64,000 bases of DNA from Clostridia bacterium. Its GTDB lineage: Bacteria; Bacillota; Clostridia; Christensenellales; CAG-138. The stretch covers positions 1 through 64,000 of the forward strand of contig JAFXZJ010000020.1 in NCBI GenBank assembly GCA_017541305.1. Reading direction: 5' to 3'. The position numbers and the translations under genes were made by a program. The notes under the pieces are model-generated. The model was given only the letters and a program-made list of their open reading frames with translations. It was not told where the DNA came from and did not search any database. This document shows, piece after piece, positions 8,923 to 17,274 of this stretch. Numbering within the stretch: position 1 is the first letter of the stretch; each line of letters starts with the position of its first letter.

Positions 8923-9977
8923 GCGTCGTTTTCCCCCCGGGAAGAGATATGTTTGTTTCGCAGCTGTCCGCAGGCGCCGTCGATATCGGTGCCCAATTCC
9001 CTCCTGACAGTTGCGGAGATATGAAGCTTTTCAAGCAGCTTTGCAAAATCCTGCGCGCGCTTTCTCGAAACGCCGCTCAGATGCCTTTCCTTCACGCTGT
9101 TCAGCGGAATAAGGTTAACGTGGCAGTTTATGCCGCGCAGAAGGTGCGAAAGCTCCCTCGCGTCCTCATCCGACGAATTCACGCCCTCGATGAGCGCATA
9201 TTCGAATATCACCCTTCTTCCCGTCGCGTCGGCGTAATGCTTGGCGGCCGGTATCAGCTCGTGCAGCGAATAGGCGTTGGCGATGGGCATCGTTCTGCGC
9301 CTCAGCTCGTCGTTAGGCGCGTGGAGCGATATGCAGAGCGTGATATGCGGCGCGTCCTCGGTGAAGCGATAGATATTGGGCACCAGCCCGCAGGTCGAAA
9401 CCGAGATATTGCGCGGGCTTATACCCAGCCCGTCTTCCGCCGTGGCGCGGCGCAGGAACCTGAGGGTGTTATCGTAATTGTCAAGCGGCTCGCCGCAGCC
9501 CATCATGACTATATTGGTAACGGTGCGCTTCCTGTCGCCCTTGGGCGGGATGAGCCTTTCGACGGCGGTGACCTCGGAAAGCATCTCGCCCGCGGTAAGA
9601 TCGCGCACCTTGCCGTTTAGCGTGGAAGCGCAGAAAGTGCACCCCATGCGGCACCCGACCTGGCTGGATATGCAGAGCGTGTTGCCATAGGAATAGCTCA
9701 TCAGCACGCCCTCAACTATATTGCCGTCGTCGAGCTCATAGAGGAATTTGACTGTTTCGTCGCGCATGGAATGCCTTTGGTCTATTATCTCCGCCCCACC
9801 GAAGGGTATCGAGGAGAGCTTTTCGCGAAGCGAAGCGGGAATATTGCTCATCCCCTCCGGCCGCACGCCGCGGGCAAGCCAAAGAAGCACCTGCTTTGCG
9901 CGAAACGCGGGCTCGCCCAATTCGGCCATGAGTGATTTGAGCTCATCTATATTCATCGATGCAAGATCAGCGGCCAT
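8919..9977 (-). CDS. rlmN: 23S rRNA (adenine2503-C2)/tRNA methyltransferase, radical SAM
   Basis: A radical-SAM methyltransferase of about 352 residues that methylates C2 of A2503 in 23S rRNA and A37 in some tRNAs. The [4Fe-4S] motif C-R-M-G-C-T-F-C is visible. Other conserved stretches are G-E-P-A-F-R-A-K-Q near the N-terminus, G-C-G-E-P-L-D-N, S-T-C-G-L-V-P, and S-L-H-A-P-N. The ATG at 9977 has a GGGAGG site and is preferred over a TTG 12 bp upstream. It overlaps the end of rsmB by 11 bp, so the two are probably translationally coupled. Confidence 0.96.
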   Translation of the reverse strand: MAADLASMNIDELKSLMAELGEPAFRAKQVLLWLARGVRPEGMSNIPASLREKLSSIPFGGAEIIDQRHSMRDETVKFLYELDDGNIVEGVLMSYSYGNTLCISSQVGCRMGCTFCASTLNGKVRDLTAGEMLSEVTAVERLIPPKGDRKRTVTNIVMMGCGEPLDNYDNTLRFLRRATAEDGLGISPRNISVSTCGLVPNIYRFTEDAPHITLCISLHAPNDELRRRTMPIANAYSLHELIPAAKHYADATGRRVIFEYALIEGVNSSDEDARELSHLLRGINCHVNLIPLNSVKERHLSGVSRKRAQDFAKLLEKLHISATVRRELGTDIDGACGQLRNKHISSRGENDA

Positions 9978-11286
9978 TCTTCCTCCCAAGCTTGGCTATA
10001 AAGAATCCTTCGGTTTTGTCGACGTTCGGAAGCAGTCGGAGCATGCCCTTTTCGCCGCGTTCACGCAGTGTGTCGGGCAGCATATCCGCAAGCGATACGA
10101 GCCCGAAATCCGGGTGTTCCTTCAAAAAACGCTCTATCACTGCCTCATCCTCGCGCTTTGAGAGCGTGCAGGTGGAATATGTGAGCGTACCGCGCTCGTC
10201 AAGATAGCGCGAGCAGGTCTCGAGTATCGAATACTGGAGCCGGGAAAGCTCCTCTATGCTCTCTTCAGTGCGTCTTAAAAGCGCGTCGGGCTTTGAGCCG
10301 AAGCCCAGCCCCGAACAGGGCACGTCGCAGAGAACGACGTCGAATTTCCCTTCGAGCTCCGGATAAAACACGCTTGCATCCCTGACCTCGGCAGTGACGA
10401 AGCCCACGCCCAGGCGGGCGAGGTTCGCCCTTATCAGCTCGACCCTGTGAGGATGGATATCCCATGCGCAGAGCGATCCGCGCCTTTCCATGAGATCCGC
10501 CATATAGGCCGTTTTGCCGCCGGGCGCGGCGCATGCGTCAAGCACGCGCATGCCGGGCTTGGGATCGGCGCATCTGCAGGCGAGCATTGCGCTTTCGGAC
10601 TGGATCGTCATGCTGCCGGATACGAAAAGCTCGTCCTCCGAAACTGCGCCACCGAACGAATCTACCACCAACGCGTCGTCAAGAAACGCGCTTCGGCGGT
10701 ATGATAAGCCGCGCTGATCGAACGCCGCCGCGATCACGTCCACGGACGCCGGCGGCACGGCGCGCACGCAGGCGCCCCGGACGCGCGCACCGATCATTTC
10801 CCTTGTGAACTCAAGACCGTATTCATCGGAGTATTCGCGCAGCATGAAAGCGGGGCAGCCGGTTTCGATCTCGAGCCTTTCGATGGGATCCTCGGGAAGT
10901 TCGGGAAGCTTTCCCTCGTCCCTTGCGCGGATCACGCTTCGTATAACGCCGTTTACAAAGCCCTTGAGCTTTCCCTTGCCTATCTCCTCGGTCAGCTTGA
11001 CGGCTTTTGAGCACACGGCATGGTCGGGCGTGTGCATGAAGAAAAGCTCCGTCATCGCAATGCGCAGTATGCCGCGGACCGCGGTGTGAAGGCGACCCTT
11101 TGCATAGCTGTCTATAATGAAATCACAATAATTTATATGCTCTATGCACTCGTAGATCAAGGCGGTCGATCGTCCGACTTCATTCGCACGAACGCCCGAC
11201 AGTCCTTCTTTGAGCGCGAGATTGGCAAAAGCCCCGTCACGCGTTACCGCAAGCAGTATTTCAAGCTGTTTCCGCTCCGTGCTCAT
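9967..11286 (-). CDS. rsmB: 16S rRNA (cytosine967-C5)-methyltransferase
   Basis: A 439-residue NOL1/NOP2/Sun methyltransferase. The N-terminal third is a NusB-like RNA-binding domain. The C-terminal catalytic part has the SAM motif C-A-A-P-G-G-K-T, the D-V-P-C-S-G-L-G active-site motif, and T-Y-S-T-C-T-L carrying the second conserved cysteine. It modifies C967 of 16S rRNA. The start overlaps the fmt stop by 4 nt (ATGA). Confidence 0.96.
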   Translation of the reverse strand: MSTERKQLEILLAVTRDGAFANLALKEGLSGVRANEVGRSTALIYECIEHINYCDFIIDSYAKGRLHTAVRGILRIAMTELFFMHTPDHAVCSKAVKLTEEIGKGKLKGFVNGVIRSVIRARDEGKLPELPEDPIERLEIETGCPAFMLREYSDEYGLEFTREMIGARVRGACVRAVPPASVDVIAAAFDQRGLSYRRSAFLDDALVVDSFGGAVSEDELFVSGSMTIQSESAMLACRCADPKPGMRVLDACAAPGGKTAYMADLMERRGSLCAWDIHPHRVELIRANLARLGVGFVTAEVRDASVFYPELEGKFDVVLCDVPCSGLGFGSKPDALLRRTEESIEELSRLQYSILETCSRYLDERGTLTYSTCTLSKREDEAVIERFLKEHPDFGLVSLADMLPDTLRERGEKGMLRLLPNVDKTEGFFIAKLGRKNGR

Positions 11287-12224
11287 TGCCCGAGCACCTT
11301 ATGGAGCATGGCTTTGCTGTTCAGCGCCGCTTTTGCGGGCATCCTTTTTGAGCCCGCAAACTGGAGCTCGGCTATCTCTATAAGACCGTCAGCGCACTTG
11401 ACGAAAAGACCGCGCCTGCTGTCGGCTATGACGCATTCGCCGGGAGCGGCTTCGCCGTATTCGACCTCGTAAGGGCATTCCTTTCGCGTGGCGATGACTT
11501 TCATGGGAGCGCCTTCAAAGAACGTGAACGCCATGGGCGCGGGGTTCATTCCGCGAACAAGATCGTGCACCCGTGATACCGTTCCTGAAAAATCTATCGC
11601 CGCCATGGGCTTTTTTATCATTCCGCAGTAGGAGGCCTCGTCCTCGTTCTGGGGAGTCCTCGTAAGGGTGCCGTCCTCGAGCGCCGCAATGGTTTCCTTA
11701 AGAAGCTGTGCGCCGATAACGGCAAGGCGCGAATAAAGCTCTCCCGCGGTCTCGTTGGCGCCGATCTCGGTCTCGGCCTTCATAAGCATATCGCCCGTGT
11801 CAAGGCCCAGCTCGGTCAGCATTGTGGTAACTCCCGTTACCCTTTCGCCGTTCACCACCGCCCACTGAATTGGCGCGGCGCCGCGGTATTTGGGCAGCAG
11901 ACTGCCGTGCACGTTGATGCAGCCGTATTTGGGGATATCGAGATTCTCCTGCGAGAGCAGCTGACCGAAAGCCGCCGTGACCATGAGATCGGGCGCGAAT
12001 TCGCGCAGCGCGCAGACGCCGTCCTCATTCCTTATGCGGCCGAACTGATACACCGGCAGGCCGAGTGAAAGGGCAAGCTCCTTCACCGGAGGCATGGCAA
12101 GGCCGTGCCCGCGGTCCCTCGGTCTGTCGGGCTGTGTGAATACCGCTATTTCATGCCCTTCGTCAAAGAGCATCTGTAACGACGGGAGCGCAAATTCGGG
12201 CGTTCCCAAAAAGGCTATCCTCAT
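11283..12224 (-). CDS. fmt: Methionyl-tRNA formyltransferase
   Basis: A 313-residue enzyme that formylates Met-tRNAfMet with 10-formyl-THF for translation initiation. The N-terminal formyltransferase fold begins R-I-A-F-L-G-T-P-E-F-A. It contains the catalytic region with N-V-H-G-S-L-L-P-K-Y-R-G-A-A-P-I and E-L-G-L-D-T-G-D-M. The C-terminal OB-like tRNA-binding domain starts at about residue 205. The start overlaps the def stop by 4 nt; def removes the formyl group that Fmt adds. Confidence 0.97.
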   Translation of the reverse strand: MRIAFLGTPEFALPSLQMLFDEGHEIAVFTQPDRPRDRGHGLAMPPVKELALSLGLPVYQFGRIRNEDGVCALREFAPDLMVTAAFGQLLSQENLDIPKYGCINVHGSLLPKYRGAAPIQWAVVNGERVTGVTTMLTELGLDTGDMLMKAETEIGANETAGELYSRLAVIGAQLLKETIAALEDGTLTRTPQNEDEASYCGMIKKPMAAIDFSGTVSRVHDLVRGMNPAPMAFTFFEGAPMKVIATRKECPYEVEYGEAAPGECVIADSRRGLFVKCADGLIEIAELQFAGSKRMPAKAALNSKAMLHKVLGQ

Positions 12225-12697
12225 TCTTCTTCCTTATAATCTTCGGGTGTGGGCACGACCAGGCGCTTATACACCTTGCCGTCCAGATGGTCGCATTCAT
12301 GGAGCATTGCGCGGGCAAGCAGCCCCTCGCCGCGGAGCTCGAATTCGTTCCCGTGCCTGTCGAAGGCGCGCATGACCGCGATATTCGGGCGCACGACCCA
12401 ACCCTGCTCATCGGGGAACGACAGACAACCCTCCATGCCGGCCTGCTCGCCCTCGGTGTAGATTATCTCGGGATTCACGGCTTCGATAAGCCCGTCCCTT
12501 TCCGCACTGCAGTCGATAACGACGACGCGGCGAAGCACGCCGACCTGCGGCCCCGCAAGACCCACACCCTCGGCATGATACATGGTCTCCGCCATATCAT
12601 CGAGCAGATCGCCCAGCTTTTCATCGAATTTTACAACGGGCTTAGCGAGCTTGTAGAGGCACGAAGCGTCGCCCGTTTTGATCCTTCTTATAGCCAT
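12221..12697 (-). CDS. def: Peptide deformylase
   Basis: A 158-residue iron or zinc hydrolase that removes the N-formyl group from new proteins. All three family motifs are seen: G-V-G-L-A-G-P-Q, E-G-C-L-S with the metal cysteine, and H-E-C-D-H-L-D-G with the two metal histidines and catalytic glutamate. A GTG 6 bp upstream is also in frame, but AAGGAA is spaced correctly only for the ATG at 12697. It is the first gene of the long minus-strand operon. The priA gene that often precedes it in other Firmicutes is absent. Confidence 0.97.
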   Translation of the reverse strand: MAIRRIKTGDASCLYKLAKPVVKFDEKLGDLLDDMAETMYHAEGVGLAGPQVGVLRRVVVIDCSAERDGLIEAVNPEIIYTEGEQAGMEGCLSFPDEQGWVVRPNIAVMRAFDRHGNEFELRGEGLLARAMLHECDHLDGKVYKRLVVPTPEDYKEEE

Positions 12698-12747
12698 AAT
12701 CACGTTCCTTTCCGTCGGAGCATAGTCCGCACAGAATAATTCATAAT

Positions 12748-12775
12748 ATTATAACACAAAAAGCCGCGAGTACAA
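12748..12775 (-). promoter_or_regulatory. Putative promoter of the def-to-topoisomerase operon
   Basis: On the minus strand TTGTAC (12775-12770) and TATAAT (12753-12748) are 16 bp apart. The -10 ends about 50 bp before the def ATG. Confidence 0.55.
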
Positions 12776-12780
12776 AATAT

Positions 12781-12812
12781 ATAAATAATAAAAGCCCCGT
12801 TTTTTGGGGCTT
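12781..12812 (-). terminator. Intrinsic terminator
   Basis: AAGCCCC and GGGGCTT arms (12792-12812) with a 7-nt loop, followed on the minus strand by a T-rich tail. It closes the unit containing the HTH/P-loop/CYTH gene and the small ORF, and lies just upstream of the def promoter. Confidence 0.85.
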
Positions 12813-12828
12813 GATCACGCTTAAAGCT

Positions 12829-12936
12829 TTATCTTCCCGAGGCAAGCAGCTTCTTCGCGGGCTTATCCATGAGCTCGCAAACGGGAAGCGAAAAGATCGG
12901 CACCGCGGCGTCGGCAATGAACGCATACACGTTCAT
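12829..12936 (-). CDS. Possible small protein, function unknown
   Basis: The sequence holds an ORF of 35 codons from an ATG at 12936 to a TAA at 12829. The same frame stays open upstream into the end of the CYTH gene, so a non-ATG start would give about 50 residues. A strong AGGAGG sits 18 nt before the ATG, which is too far. Directly after that site comes ATA-GTC, so a mutated or non-standard start is possible. The product would begin M-N-V-Y-A-F-I-A-D-A-A-V-P and has one Cys in L-P-V-C-E-L. A terminator follows 17 bp after the stop. I recognise no family. Confidence 0.35.
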   Translation of the reverse strand: MNVYAFIADAAVPIFSLPVCELMDKPAKKLLASGR

Positions 12937-12967
12937 GCCCGCGCGGACTATGAACCTCCTCTTTTTT

Positions 12968-14272
12968 TCAGATCCTTGCAAGATACGAGTTCTTATATTC
13001 CTCCTCCCCCGTCACCTCGCGTATCACCTTGAGGAATTTGGGAAAGCTTATCTCCTGCTCTTCATCGCGCAGCTCTATCTCGGCGATGGCCTTATCCTGC
13101 CAGAAAGGATAGACGTCTATCTCGAAATACTGCCCCTCATAGGTCAGGCAAAAGCGCGTTTTGCGTATCTGCCGCATGGACGTGTCGGCCTCCATCATAA
13201 GGCTTAAGTATTCCGCCTGTGATAGGCGCTCCTCGATCTCGATGCGTTTCATATCGGAAATCGGCTTCTTAACGGTCTTATAGTAGATGTAATGCCCATC
13301 CGCTCCGCGCTGACGTATGCGCACCTCGACTCCCGGCTCGGATCTTAGGTAAGTCTGTATTATCTCCACCCTGCGGCAGTTGGGATCGGCCTCAAGTCCC
13401 GCGATATCCGGGTATTCGATAAGGAAGCGGCGCTCGATCTCATAGGGCTCGGGTTCGCCGAGGAAATTGGATATTTCGGCGATCAGCCTCTTCATCTTTT
13501 CCTCGAAGCCGGTGGAGTTATCTATCACGCGCAGATGCGGATGCCCCGTCCAGGCGGAGATCAGCCTGTCGTCAAGCTCGCGCGCCTGAGCGGGCGTCTC
13601 CGTGCGGGCGGAATTGTTGGAGTTGGTATAGAACTTCTCGGCGCCCTTTGCCGCCGTCACAAGATGAAACACCGCATCGTAATTATCCCGAAGCTCTATC
13701 TCGTTGGTTTTGAGATGATCGAGCACGGCGTTGTATTCCGCCAAGGTCATATACGCCTTGTTGTCAAGCGCGCCGCGGTCGCAGACGATCAGCACCTTCT
13801 CTGCCTTCATGGACTCCGCCGCGGCTTCAAACACGCTTTCCTTCTCCAGCTGCAGCTTCATCTGGCCCTTCTGATAATCGAGGTTTGTCCCGCAGGTCCA
13901 CGGCGCAACGCCTCCCGTGATCAGCTCCGTGGCGGTTTCGGGCACGAACAGCACCGTGTATCCCTTTGCGGTGAAGGCGTTCTGTATCCAGCTCATCGCG
14001 GTGGATTTGCCGGCGCAGGGACCGCCCGTGATCACTATCTTGACGACGTCCGCTTCCGATTCCTTGTCGCGGTATTTCAACAGCTCGTCCACGGGAACGT
14101 GCAGCATTGCGGAAAGCTTCCGCAGGGTCTCGAGCCCGGGCTTTGCCCTGCCCGTTTCCCATTTGGATACGGCCTTGTTCGTAACGCCCAGGTGTTCCGC
14201 AAGCGCGCTCTGGGTCATGCCCGCGCGTTCCCTTTGCGAAAGCAGATAATTGCCGAATGCGTAATCGTTCAT
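12968..14272 (-). CDS. HTH / P-loop nucleotide kinase-like / CYTH fusion protein
   Basis: A 434-residue protein with three parts. Residues 5-65 form a Cro/C1-type helix-turn-helix (A-L-A-E-H-L-G-V-T-N-K-A-V-S-K-W-E). Residues 77-270 form a P-loop ATPase with Walker A G-G-P-C-A-G-K-S-T (83-91) and V-C-D-R-G near 163. Residues 275-434 look like a CYTH domain, opening Y-E-I-E-R-R-F and followed by R-I-R-Q-R and Y-Y-K-T-V-K-K. The ATPase/CYTH pair resembles the Ttd14 type; CYTH domains bind triphosphates or phosphorylated ligands. The usual ExExK lysine is Arg here. A role as a ligand-sensing regulator is inference. The TATAAT at 14298-14303 is a likely -10. Confidence 0.88.
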   Translation of the reverse strand: MNDYAFGNYLLSQRERAGMTQSALAEHLGVTNKAVSKWETGRAKPGLETLRKLSAMLHVPVDELLKYRDKESEADVVKIVITGGPCAGKSTAMSWIQNAFTAKGYTVLFVPETATELITGGVAPWTCGTNLDYQKGQMKLQLEKESVFEAAAESMKAEKVLIVCDRGALDNKAYMTLAEYNAVLDHLKTNEIELRDNYDAVFHLVTAAKGAEKFYTNSNNSARTETPAQARELDDRLISAWTGHPHLRVIDNSTGFEEKMKRLIAEISNFLGEPEPYEIERRFLIEYPDIAGLEADPNCRRVEIIQTYLRSEPGVEVRIRQRGADGHYIYYKTVKKPISDMKRIEIEERLSQAEYLSLMMEADTSMRQIRKTRFCLTYEGQYFEIDVYPFWQDKAIAEIELRDEEQEISFPKFLKVIREVTGEEEYKNSYLARI

Positions 14273-14361
14273 CTTCTCTCCACCTTCCTTCGATCAGATT
14301 ATACCACTTGACGGGGAGTAATAAAAGAAGCAAAGTGTCGAATACAGGTAGAAATACAACA

Positions 14362-14381
14362 GGGGACGGAAACCCGTCCCC
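14362..14381 (-). terminator. Hairpin after the anti-sigma gene, probable terminator
   Basis: GGGGACGG and CCGTCCCC arms with a 4-nt loop, 22 bp after the anti-sigma stop. The tail on the minus strand is only moderately T-rich, so termination strength is uncertain. Confidence 0.5.
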
Positions 14382-14403
14382 TTTGAAACACCTTTTGGTT
14401 TTA

Positions 14404-16155
14404 TCAGTCGTCAAGCTCCTTTTCGAAGCGCATCACCGCGCCCGTTGCCGCGTTGATCTTTACCTCGTACTCGAAGCCTTCGCACCTGAACTCGAGCTCA
14501 TAGATGTACACTCCGTTTTCGTGATCGAGCTCTATATCCTTTCCGGATATCTTATTCATGCTGAGCCCCGCCTTACGCAGCGCGATCTCCCATGCGCGGT
14601 CCTCGCCTATGAGCGAGAGGCTTGCGCTGTGATCGTGGTGATCGCCGGCATGCTCGGATGAATTGCTGATCACCTTGCCGGATACGGCGTTGATGCGGTA
14701 CTCATATTCCTTGCTTCCCGAGCGGAACTCCACGTCATAATACGCGCTGCCGTCATCCTTTTCAAGCTCTATCTCGATATCCGAAACGGCGCTCAGGCTG
14801 AGTCCTGCGTGAGCAAGCGCCTTGTCAAGCGCCGCGTCCCTGCCGATATAGGACGAGCTGTTGGGCTTGGAGGAGGGCTTTGCGGTCGGAGCCGAACCGG
14901 AGGCGGACTCGGTTTCATAACGGAGCACCTCGCCCGTTACGGCGTCGATAACGTAATCATACTCGTTTCCGCCGGCCTTGAATTCCACGTCGTAAACGCT
15001 GCGGCCGTTCTCTTTGTCGGATTCGATATCGACGTCATAGGCGTCGCTTTCGGAAACGCCCGCATGGGCAAGCGCGGCGCGCAGCGCGGCCTTCCTGCCT
15101 ATATGCTGAGCGGAAGCGGAATCGTCGGGCGCAGCGGTGGGCTTGGGCGTTTCGGCCTGCGTGTCAGCGGGCTCGTTTTCGGCCTTGATCACCTCGCCCG
15201 TTACGGCGTCGATCTCATAGTCGTATTCGGTGCCGCCGGCGGTGAATTCGATATCATAGACCATGACGCCGTTTTCAATATCCATCTCGATCTCGATGTT
15301 CCCGGCCTCCGCCGAGCTTATGCCGGCGTGTTCAAACGCTTTCGCAAGCGCCGCTTCGCGGCCTATATAGGCACGGTCGCTCGAAGTGCCGCGGGTCTCG
15401 ACGCTTTCAAGCGTCTTCCTGCCGGATATGAGCCCCAGCTCGTTTATCGAAAGCGCGGCAAGGGACGAGACGTCATAAGCGGGATCGGCGGCACAGAGGC
15501 TTGCGATGAGCTGAGCCTTGCCCACGGTGATGCCGTAATCCTCGGCAATGCCGGATACGGTCGGGTCATCGGAAAGCTTCTGGCTCATCACGGCAAAGCC
15601 GAAATCGCCGTTGCCGAGCAGATCGGCCACGTCAAGCGTCAGCTCTCCGCGAAGCCTTTCGCAAAGTGTGCTGTCGGCGCCTTCGACGCTTATGAGCACC
15701 GAATTGGCGAGCTCGTTAAGGTAGCCCCTGCGAAGGAGGGAACCCACGACCGCGTCGACCGCCACGTTCACCTTGCTTCCGGAAAGATCCATACCGTCAA
15801 GAAGCACGGCTCCGTCGGGGTTGCGCGGGATGGCCTCGATGACGCGTTCGTCGCTGTCGACCGTCATTTCAATGCTGGGATTCACGTCGATCATTACCGA
15901 TACCGCGGCGGCCTTTGCGCCACCTTGAGCGCCTCTTATGGCGAACGGCGCGGCTGCGATCAGCAGAAGTGCCGCGGCTGCGGCGGCGATCCAACCCCAA
16001 ACGGGCCTCTTTTTGTTTTCGTTATTGGAAGTATTTGACATTGCGATAACCTTTCCTTTCTTTTGCTTGCAGTCGGAAAGAACGGAGGCCTTGATATCGG
16101 GTGTGACAGATGCAAAGGCGTCCCTTATTTTGCTGTCGATTTCATGTTCGTTCAT
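14404..16155 (-). CDS. RsgI-like membrane anti-sigma factor with four PepSY domains
   Basis: A 583-residue protein. The cytoplasmic N-terminus (1-51) would hold the sigma factor. One membrane helix spans about 53-72. The outer part then has an RsgI-like segment (about 85-230) with V-M-I-D-V-N-P-S-I-E-M, the Asn-Pro pair (92-93) at which RsgI proteins have been reported to cleave themselves. From about 275 on there are four PepSY repeats, each with a G-R-x-A-A-L-type helix and a D-A-V-T-G-E-V-type hairpin. Thr/Pro/Ser-rich linkers join some of them. RsgI proteins of cellulolytic clostridia carry sugar-binding modules here; PepSY domains are usually linked to inhibiting peptidases or sensing the envelope. 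The ATG overlaps the sigma-factor stop by 1 nt (TAATG), so upstream in-frame starts are rejected. Confidence 0.88.
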   Translation of the reverse strand: MNEHEIDSKIRDAFASVTPDIKASVLSDCKQKKGKVIAMSNTSNNENKKRPVWGWIAAAAAALLLIAAAPFAIRGAQGGAKAAAVSVMIDVNPSIEMTVDSDERVIEAIPRNPDGAVLLDGMDLSGSKVNVAVDAVVGSLLRRGYLNELANSVLISVEGADSTLCERLRGELTLDVADLLGNGDFGFAVMSQKLSDDPTVSGIAEDYGITVGKAQLIASLCAADPAYDVSSLAALSINELGLISGRKTLESVETRGTSSDRAYIGREAALAKAFEHAGISSAEAGNIEIEMDIENGVMVYDIEFTAGGTEYDYEIDAVTGEVIKAENEPADTQAETPKPTAAPDDSASAQHIGRKAALRAALAHAGVSESDAYDVDIESDKENGRSVYDVEFKAGGNEYDYVIDAVTGEVLRYETESASGSAPTAKPSSKPNSSSYIGRDAALDKALAHAGLSLSAVSDIEIELEKDDGSAYYDVEFRSGSKEYEYRINAVSGKVISNSSEHAGDHHDHSASLSLIGEDRAWEIALRKAGLSMNKISGKDIELDHENGVYIYELEFRCEGFEYEVKINAATGAVMRFEKELDD

Positions 16156-16724
16156 TATGCTCCTTCTCCTTCCCGGTAGTATTTTCTCAACTTTTTGAGG
16201 GCTCTTGTGTGCTTTGTTATCACGGTCGCCAGAGGCAGCTTCATGTGCTCGGCTATTTCCCGATGCTTGAATCCGGCTATTGTATGCATCAGCACTATCT
16301 GCCTTTCCGTATCGGAGAGCATCTCGAGCATCTCCGCAACATGCAGATTGGATTGAATATCGTCCGTTCTGAGCATCGAGTGCCAATCCTCTTCCGTGAG
16401 CTCGGCACGTTTTTTCAGCTCCCTCAGCCTGCTGAGACAGATGTTCTTCGCGACGGTCATGATCCACGCCATCGGCTTTCCGTCGGGCTTATACCTGTTT
16501 GCCGATGAATTGATGCGGATGTAACAGTCGTGCATCGCATCCTCCGCCTCGGAGGAGTTCTTAAGGAGCGAGAGCGAGTAGGCATACACGGAGGTCTTCG
16601 TCATTTCATATAGGGGCCCCATGGCGTCGATGTCTCCCTCTGCCAGGCTCTTGATGCATTTCTCAAGCTCGGCTGCTTCGTTTGCCGCATTTTGACGGCA
16701 TATGCTTTCGCAAGGTTCGGGCAT
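16155..16724 (-). CDS. ECF-type RNA polymerase sigma factor
   Basis: A 189-residue sigma-70 family member with regions 2 and 4 only. Region 2 (about 30-98) contains S-E-A-E-D-A-M-H-D-C-Y-I and W-I-M-T-V-A-K-N. Region 4 (about 130-183) contains L-S-D-T-E-R-Q-I-V and the helix-turn-helix K-H-R-E-I-A-E-H-M-K-L-P-L-A-T-V. It would redirect RNA polymerase to envelope-response genes when freed from the RsgI-like anti-sigma factor encoded directly downstream. No autoregulated promoter could be defined by eye in the AT-rich gap at 16725-16900. Confidence 0.93.
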   Translation of the reverse strand: MPEPCESICRQNAANEAAELEKCIKSLAEGDIDAMGPLYEMTKTSVYAYSLSLLKNSSEAEDAMHDCYIRINSSANRYKPDGKPMAWIMTVAKNICLSRLRELKKRAELTEEDWHSMLRTDDIQSNLHVAEMLEMLSDTERQIVLMHTIAGFKHREIAEHMKLPLATVITKHTRALKKLRKYYREGEGA

Positions 16725-16896
16725 TTGTTTCTCACTCCTTTCATAACATCAACGCATAAGCGGGCCGTTTTATTTCAGCCCCGCAAAATATATTTATCGC
16801 TTCGGTAATTAAACCATATTTCCCCTGTTATTTCAATAAGGGCTTCGTCATTTACCGAAAATTTATCATGTTTTCGTTAAAATGCCGGATTTGGTA

Positions 16897-16925
16897 TTGC
16901 TCTTCATCCGGAGTTGATATATAAT
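16897..16925 (+). promoter_or_regulatory. Putative promoter of the small-protein pair
   Basis: TTGCTC at 16897-16902 and TATAAT at 16920-16925, 17 bp apart, 44 bp before the ATG at 16970. Confidence 0.55.
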
Positions 16926-16969
16926 TAGCGTATCAAGCTCACAACCGTCAGAAAAAGAGGTGCATTATC

Positions 16970-17224
16970 ATGAGTATAAGGGAATGGTTACGCGCAAGGA
17001 AGGAAAGGCGTGAAGCCCGCCGCCGTGAGAGACTCGAGCGTTCCGCTATGCCCAAACGGGCCGATCTTAATATGTATCAGCCCGAGCCGGAGCTCGCCCC
17101 GCTCGAGCCCACAGAGCCGGATATCGCCCCGCCCGAGAGCCGCTATACCGACGAGTACCGCGATTTCATCAACAAGCGCGAGGCTTCACAGGCCGGCAAC
17201 AACATTATGATAGAAAAGAACTGA
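16970..17224 (+). CDS. Small charged hypothetical protein
   Basis: An 84-residue protein of unknown function. Residues 1-30 are very rich in Arg, Lys and Glu (R-K-E-R-R-E-A-R-R-R-E-R-L-E-R) and likely form a charged helix. The middle (about 36-58) is rich in Pro and Glu and probably disordered. A Y-T-D-E-Y-R-D-F-I-N segment follows. No membrane segment or Cys is present. An AGAGG-like site lies 8-12 nt before the ATG, and a good promoter is upstream. Confidence 0.65.
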   Translation: MSIREWLRARKERREARRRERLERSAMPKRADLNMYQPEPELAPLEPTEPDIAPPESRYTDEYRDFINKREASQAGNNIMIEKN

Positions 17225-17274
17225 TCCCACTCCCCAAGGGAGTATCCGGCCTTTTCGTCAGCGCATCGAACGAG

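Noticed and set aside
14809..16038. Plus-strand ORF of 409 codons opposite the anti-sigma gene
   Set aside because: It has no ribosome-binding site or domain, and the minus-strand PepSY repeats explain the long open frame.
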